From assembly GCF_021555155.1 (NCBI RefSeq), contig NZ_JAKGBU010000064.1, forward strand, positions 1 through 32,450: DNA of 32,450 nt, written 5' to 3'. This DNA is from Rhizobium alarense (GTDB taxonomy: Bacteria; Pseudomonadota; Alphaproteobacteria; Rhizobiales; Rhizobiaceae). Under the pieces are notes generated by a model that saw only the letters and a program-made list of their open reading frames with translations, was not told the DNA's origin and made no database searches. The translations under genes and the position numbers were made by a program. This document shows positions 30,908 to 32,450 of this stretch, one piece after another; the first letter of the stretch is position 1; every line of letters begins with the position of its first letter.

Positions 30908-32450
30908 ATGCACGATGCCGCGCCCCGCCCCGCCGACGCTCGTCCCGTGAGACGCCTGCGCGTCGACCTGCCGGTCAATGTCACGCTGCATATCTGGCTG
31001 AAGGCGGTCGTTCCCGGCGAGCTCGGCATGCTGTCGCTCGCCAATGCCAACGGCAAGTTCGCCGACGTCACGGCGGCAAATGCCGAGGAATACAGTTTCC
31101 GCATCTATCACGTCTTCGGCGGCGGCCTCGTCGATTTCGAGTACGACCCCGAAACGACTGCGGTGTCGGTGCTGTACTGGTTCGCCGCGGACGATGTGCT
31201 CGAAAAGGGCATCCACGTCGTCCACACCAATCCGAGCAACGCGCCGCCGGTGCTGCCGGACAGTTACCATTTCCGCCCGCCGTTCGGCTGGATGAACGAT
31301 CCGAACGGCTTCGGCCGCTTCCACGGCCGTCCGCATCTCTTCTACCAGCACTATTCGCACGGCCTGCGCTGGAACACGATGCACTGGGGACATGCCGTCT
31401 CGGACGACTACCTGCGCTGGCGGCACCTGCCGATCTTCCTGTTCCCCTCCGAAGAGCTGACGACACGGCCGGACAAGCGCGGCGGCGCCTATTCCGGCTC
31501 CGCCATTCCCCAGCCGGATGGTCCCGGCATCCGGGTCTTCTTCACCGAGCAGGTCGCCGACCGCCTGCCCGAGGTCCAGCTCCAGCTCACCGCCACCTCG
31601 CGCGACCTCATCATGGCCGGCCAGGCGGAGGTGATCCTGCCCGAGCGGCCGGCCGGCCAGGGCCTGACGCTGGATTTCCGCGACCCGTACGTCTTCCGGG
31701 GCCCCGATGGTCGCTGGAAGATGCTGCTCGGCAGCCAGAGCAGCGAGGGCGGGGTGATCCTGCTCTACGAGACGGAGGATCCGACGGCCGCTTCCGGCTG
31801 GACCTTTCTCGACAAGCTGCTCGTCGAGAAGCGGCTGAAGACCTCCGCCATCGAATGCCCCTGCATGCTGCCGCTCGGCGGGCCGGTCCACGATCCTGCG
31901 ACGCGCTGGGTGCTGATCTTCGGCCTCATGCATTCCGAATGCCCGCGCACGACCCGCAAGAACATCACGATCGCCGAGGTGGGCTGGTTCGACGGGCGCC
32001 GCTTCACCCGGGAATTCGACCAGGAGCTCGACTTCGGCACCGACAACTACGCCTTCCAGGCGTTCGATGACGGCGGTGCGGCGGTCGGTATCGGCTGGCT
32101 GGCGAACTGGGCCGATGCCTCGCCCGAGATCGATTTTCCAAGCGCGATGACGCTGCCGCGCAACCTGGTGCTGTCCGGCGGCATGCTGCTGACGCCGCCG
32201 GTCGCCGGGGTGGAAACGCTCCGCAGCCGTCTCGTCGACGATCGCCGCCTTGCCGCCGGCGAACCGGTGGCGCTCCCCGGCGGCGCGGCCGAGATCTGCT
32301 TTTCGCTTGCGGCGCCGGGCGCCCCCTTCGACCTTGTTCTCAGCCATCCGGCGCTCGATCTCGCGATCGTCGGCGACGAGCGCGGCCTGTCGATCCGCTA
32401 TCGCGGCGGGGCGGGCGGCGGCGGGCCGGACTATCTGGCGGCGGGCGCCC
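30908..32450 (+). CDS. GH32 fructosidase (levanase/invertase family), 3' partial
   Basis: At least 514 residues; the frame is open to the last base, so the C-terminus is missing. ATG at 30908 follows AGGAGA. GH32 catalytic residues are all present: nucleophile Asp131 in GWMNDPNGF, transition-state stabiliser Asp259 in DFRDPYVF, and acid/base Glu316 in AIECPCMLP. The five-blade propeller begins near residue 115. The first ~110 residues form an extra, probably beta-rich domain (RLRVDLPVNVTLHIWLKAVV, GKFADVTAANAEEYSFRIYH) not found in the shortest invertases. The enzyme releases fructose from sucrose, levan or inulin. No signal peptide is seen, so a cytoplasmic substrate such as imported sucrose is likely. 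No transporter lies in the window. Confidence 0.9.
   Translation, partial: MHDAAPRPADARPVRRLRVDLPVNVTLHIWLKAVVPGELGMLSLANANGKFADVTAANAEEYSFRIYHVFGGGLVDFEYDPETTAVSVLYWFAADDVLEKGIHVVHTNPSNAPPVLPDSYHFRPPFGWMNDPNGFGRFHGRPHLFYQHYSHGLRWNTMHWGHAVSDDYLRWRHLPIFLFPSEELTTRPDKRGGAYSGSAIPQPDGPGIRVFFTEQVADRLPEVQLQLTATSRDLIMAGQAEVILPERPAGQGLTLDFRDPYVFRGPDGRWKMLLGSQSSEGGVILLYETEDPTAASGWTFLDKLLVEKRLKTSAIECPCMLPLGGPVHDPATRWVLIFGLMHSECPRTTRKNITIAEVGWFDGRRFTREFDQELDFGTDNYAFQAFDDGGAAVGIGWLANWADASPEIDFPSAMTLPRNLVLSGGMLLTPPVAGVETLRSRLVDDRRLAAGEPVALPGGAAEICFSLAAPGAPFDLVLSHPALDLAIVGDERGLSIRYRGGAGGGGPDYLAAGA

Noticed and set aside
30835-32070. A 411-codon frame overlapping the GH32 gene on the same strand
   Set aside because: Arg/Pro-rich out-of-frame reading. 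The frame from 30908 contains all three GH32 catalytic motifs and stays open to the window end.
1-32450. CRISPR array or rRNA genes
   Set aside because: No regularly spaced repeats and no rRNA-like sequence seen.

Overview
The window reads as a chromosomal segment of a GC-rich alphaproteobacterium of the Rhizobiaceae (Rhizobium/Shinella/Ensifer type). Support comes from GcrA with clustered GANTC sites, a SAM-II riboswitch before metZ, EcfG-type stress promoters (GGAAC-N16-CGTT), the two-domain Dcd, the long PstC and PstA, and the gene order ppk2 / phoR-pstSCAB-phoU-phoB / gcrA / argD-argF-hslO / apaG / metZ, which from memory matches Sinorhizobium meliloti.

Layout. 1-2.75 kb: 3' end of a dihydroxyacetone-kinase-type gene with an in-frame amber codon, then five small genes (a flagellar-rod-like protein, a membrane protein, a DUF4189 protein and two tiny proteins, each of the last two behind a perfect EcfG promoter). 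2.9-6.4 kb: tRNA-Thr(CGU), a nitronate monooxygenase behind a perfect 26-bp inverted repeat, a single-pass membrane protein and PPK2 polyphosphate kinase. 6.5-14.5 kb: the phosphate regulon core, phoR, pstS, pstC, pstA, pstB, phoU, phoB, with tandem Pho boxes before pstS, a strong hairpin between pstS and pstC, and a terminator after phoB. 14.5-18.8 kb: gcrA divergent from argD-argF-hslO, with seven GANTC methylation sites in the shared region. 18.8-21.0 kb: an AT-rich insert flanked by 50-bp near-identical copies of the apaG 3' end, carrying a methyltransferase and a sialyltransferase-like glycosyltransferase. 21.0-24.8 kb: apaG, a CDP-alcohol phosphatidyltransferase, metZ with its SAM-II riboswitch, dcd and tRNA-Gly(CCC). 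25.0-32.45 kb: a lone FhuC-type ATPase, a large GT2 glycosyltransferase divergent from a solute-binding protein, a sterol-desaturase-family protein, an exported glycerophosphodiesterase with its own Pho box, and a GH32 fructosidase that runs off the end.

How it fits together. PhoR/PhoB sense and control phosphate supply, Pst imports phosphate, PhoU couples the two, PPK2 next door handles polyphosphate, and about 23 kb away the glycerophosphodiesterase appears to be a further Pho regulon member. ArgD and ArgF are arginine-pathway enzymes. MetZ feeds methionine and is switched off by SAM. The most unusual piece is the small insert at the apaG 3' end: it looks like a site-specifically integrated or recombined cassette without its own integrase, and its two genes suggest modification of a surface glycan.
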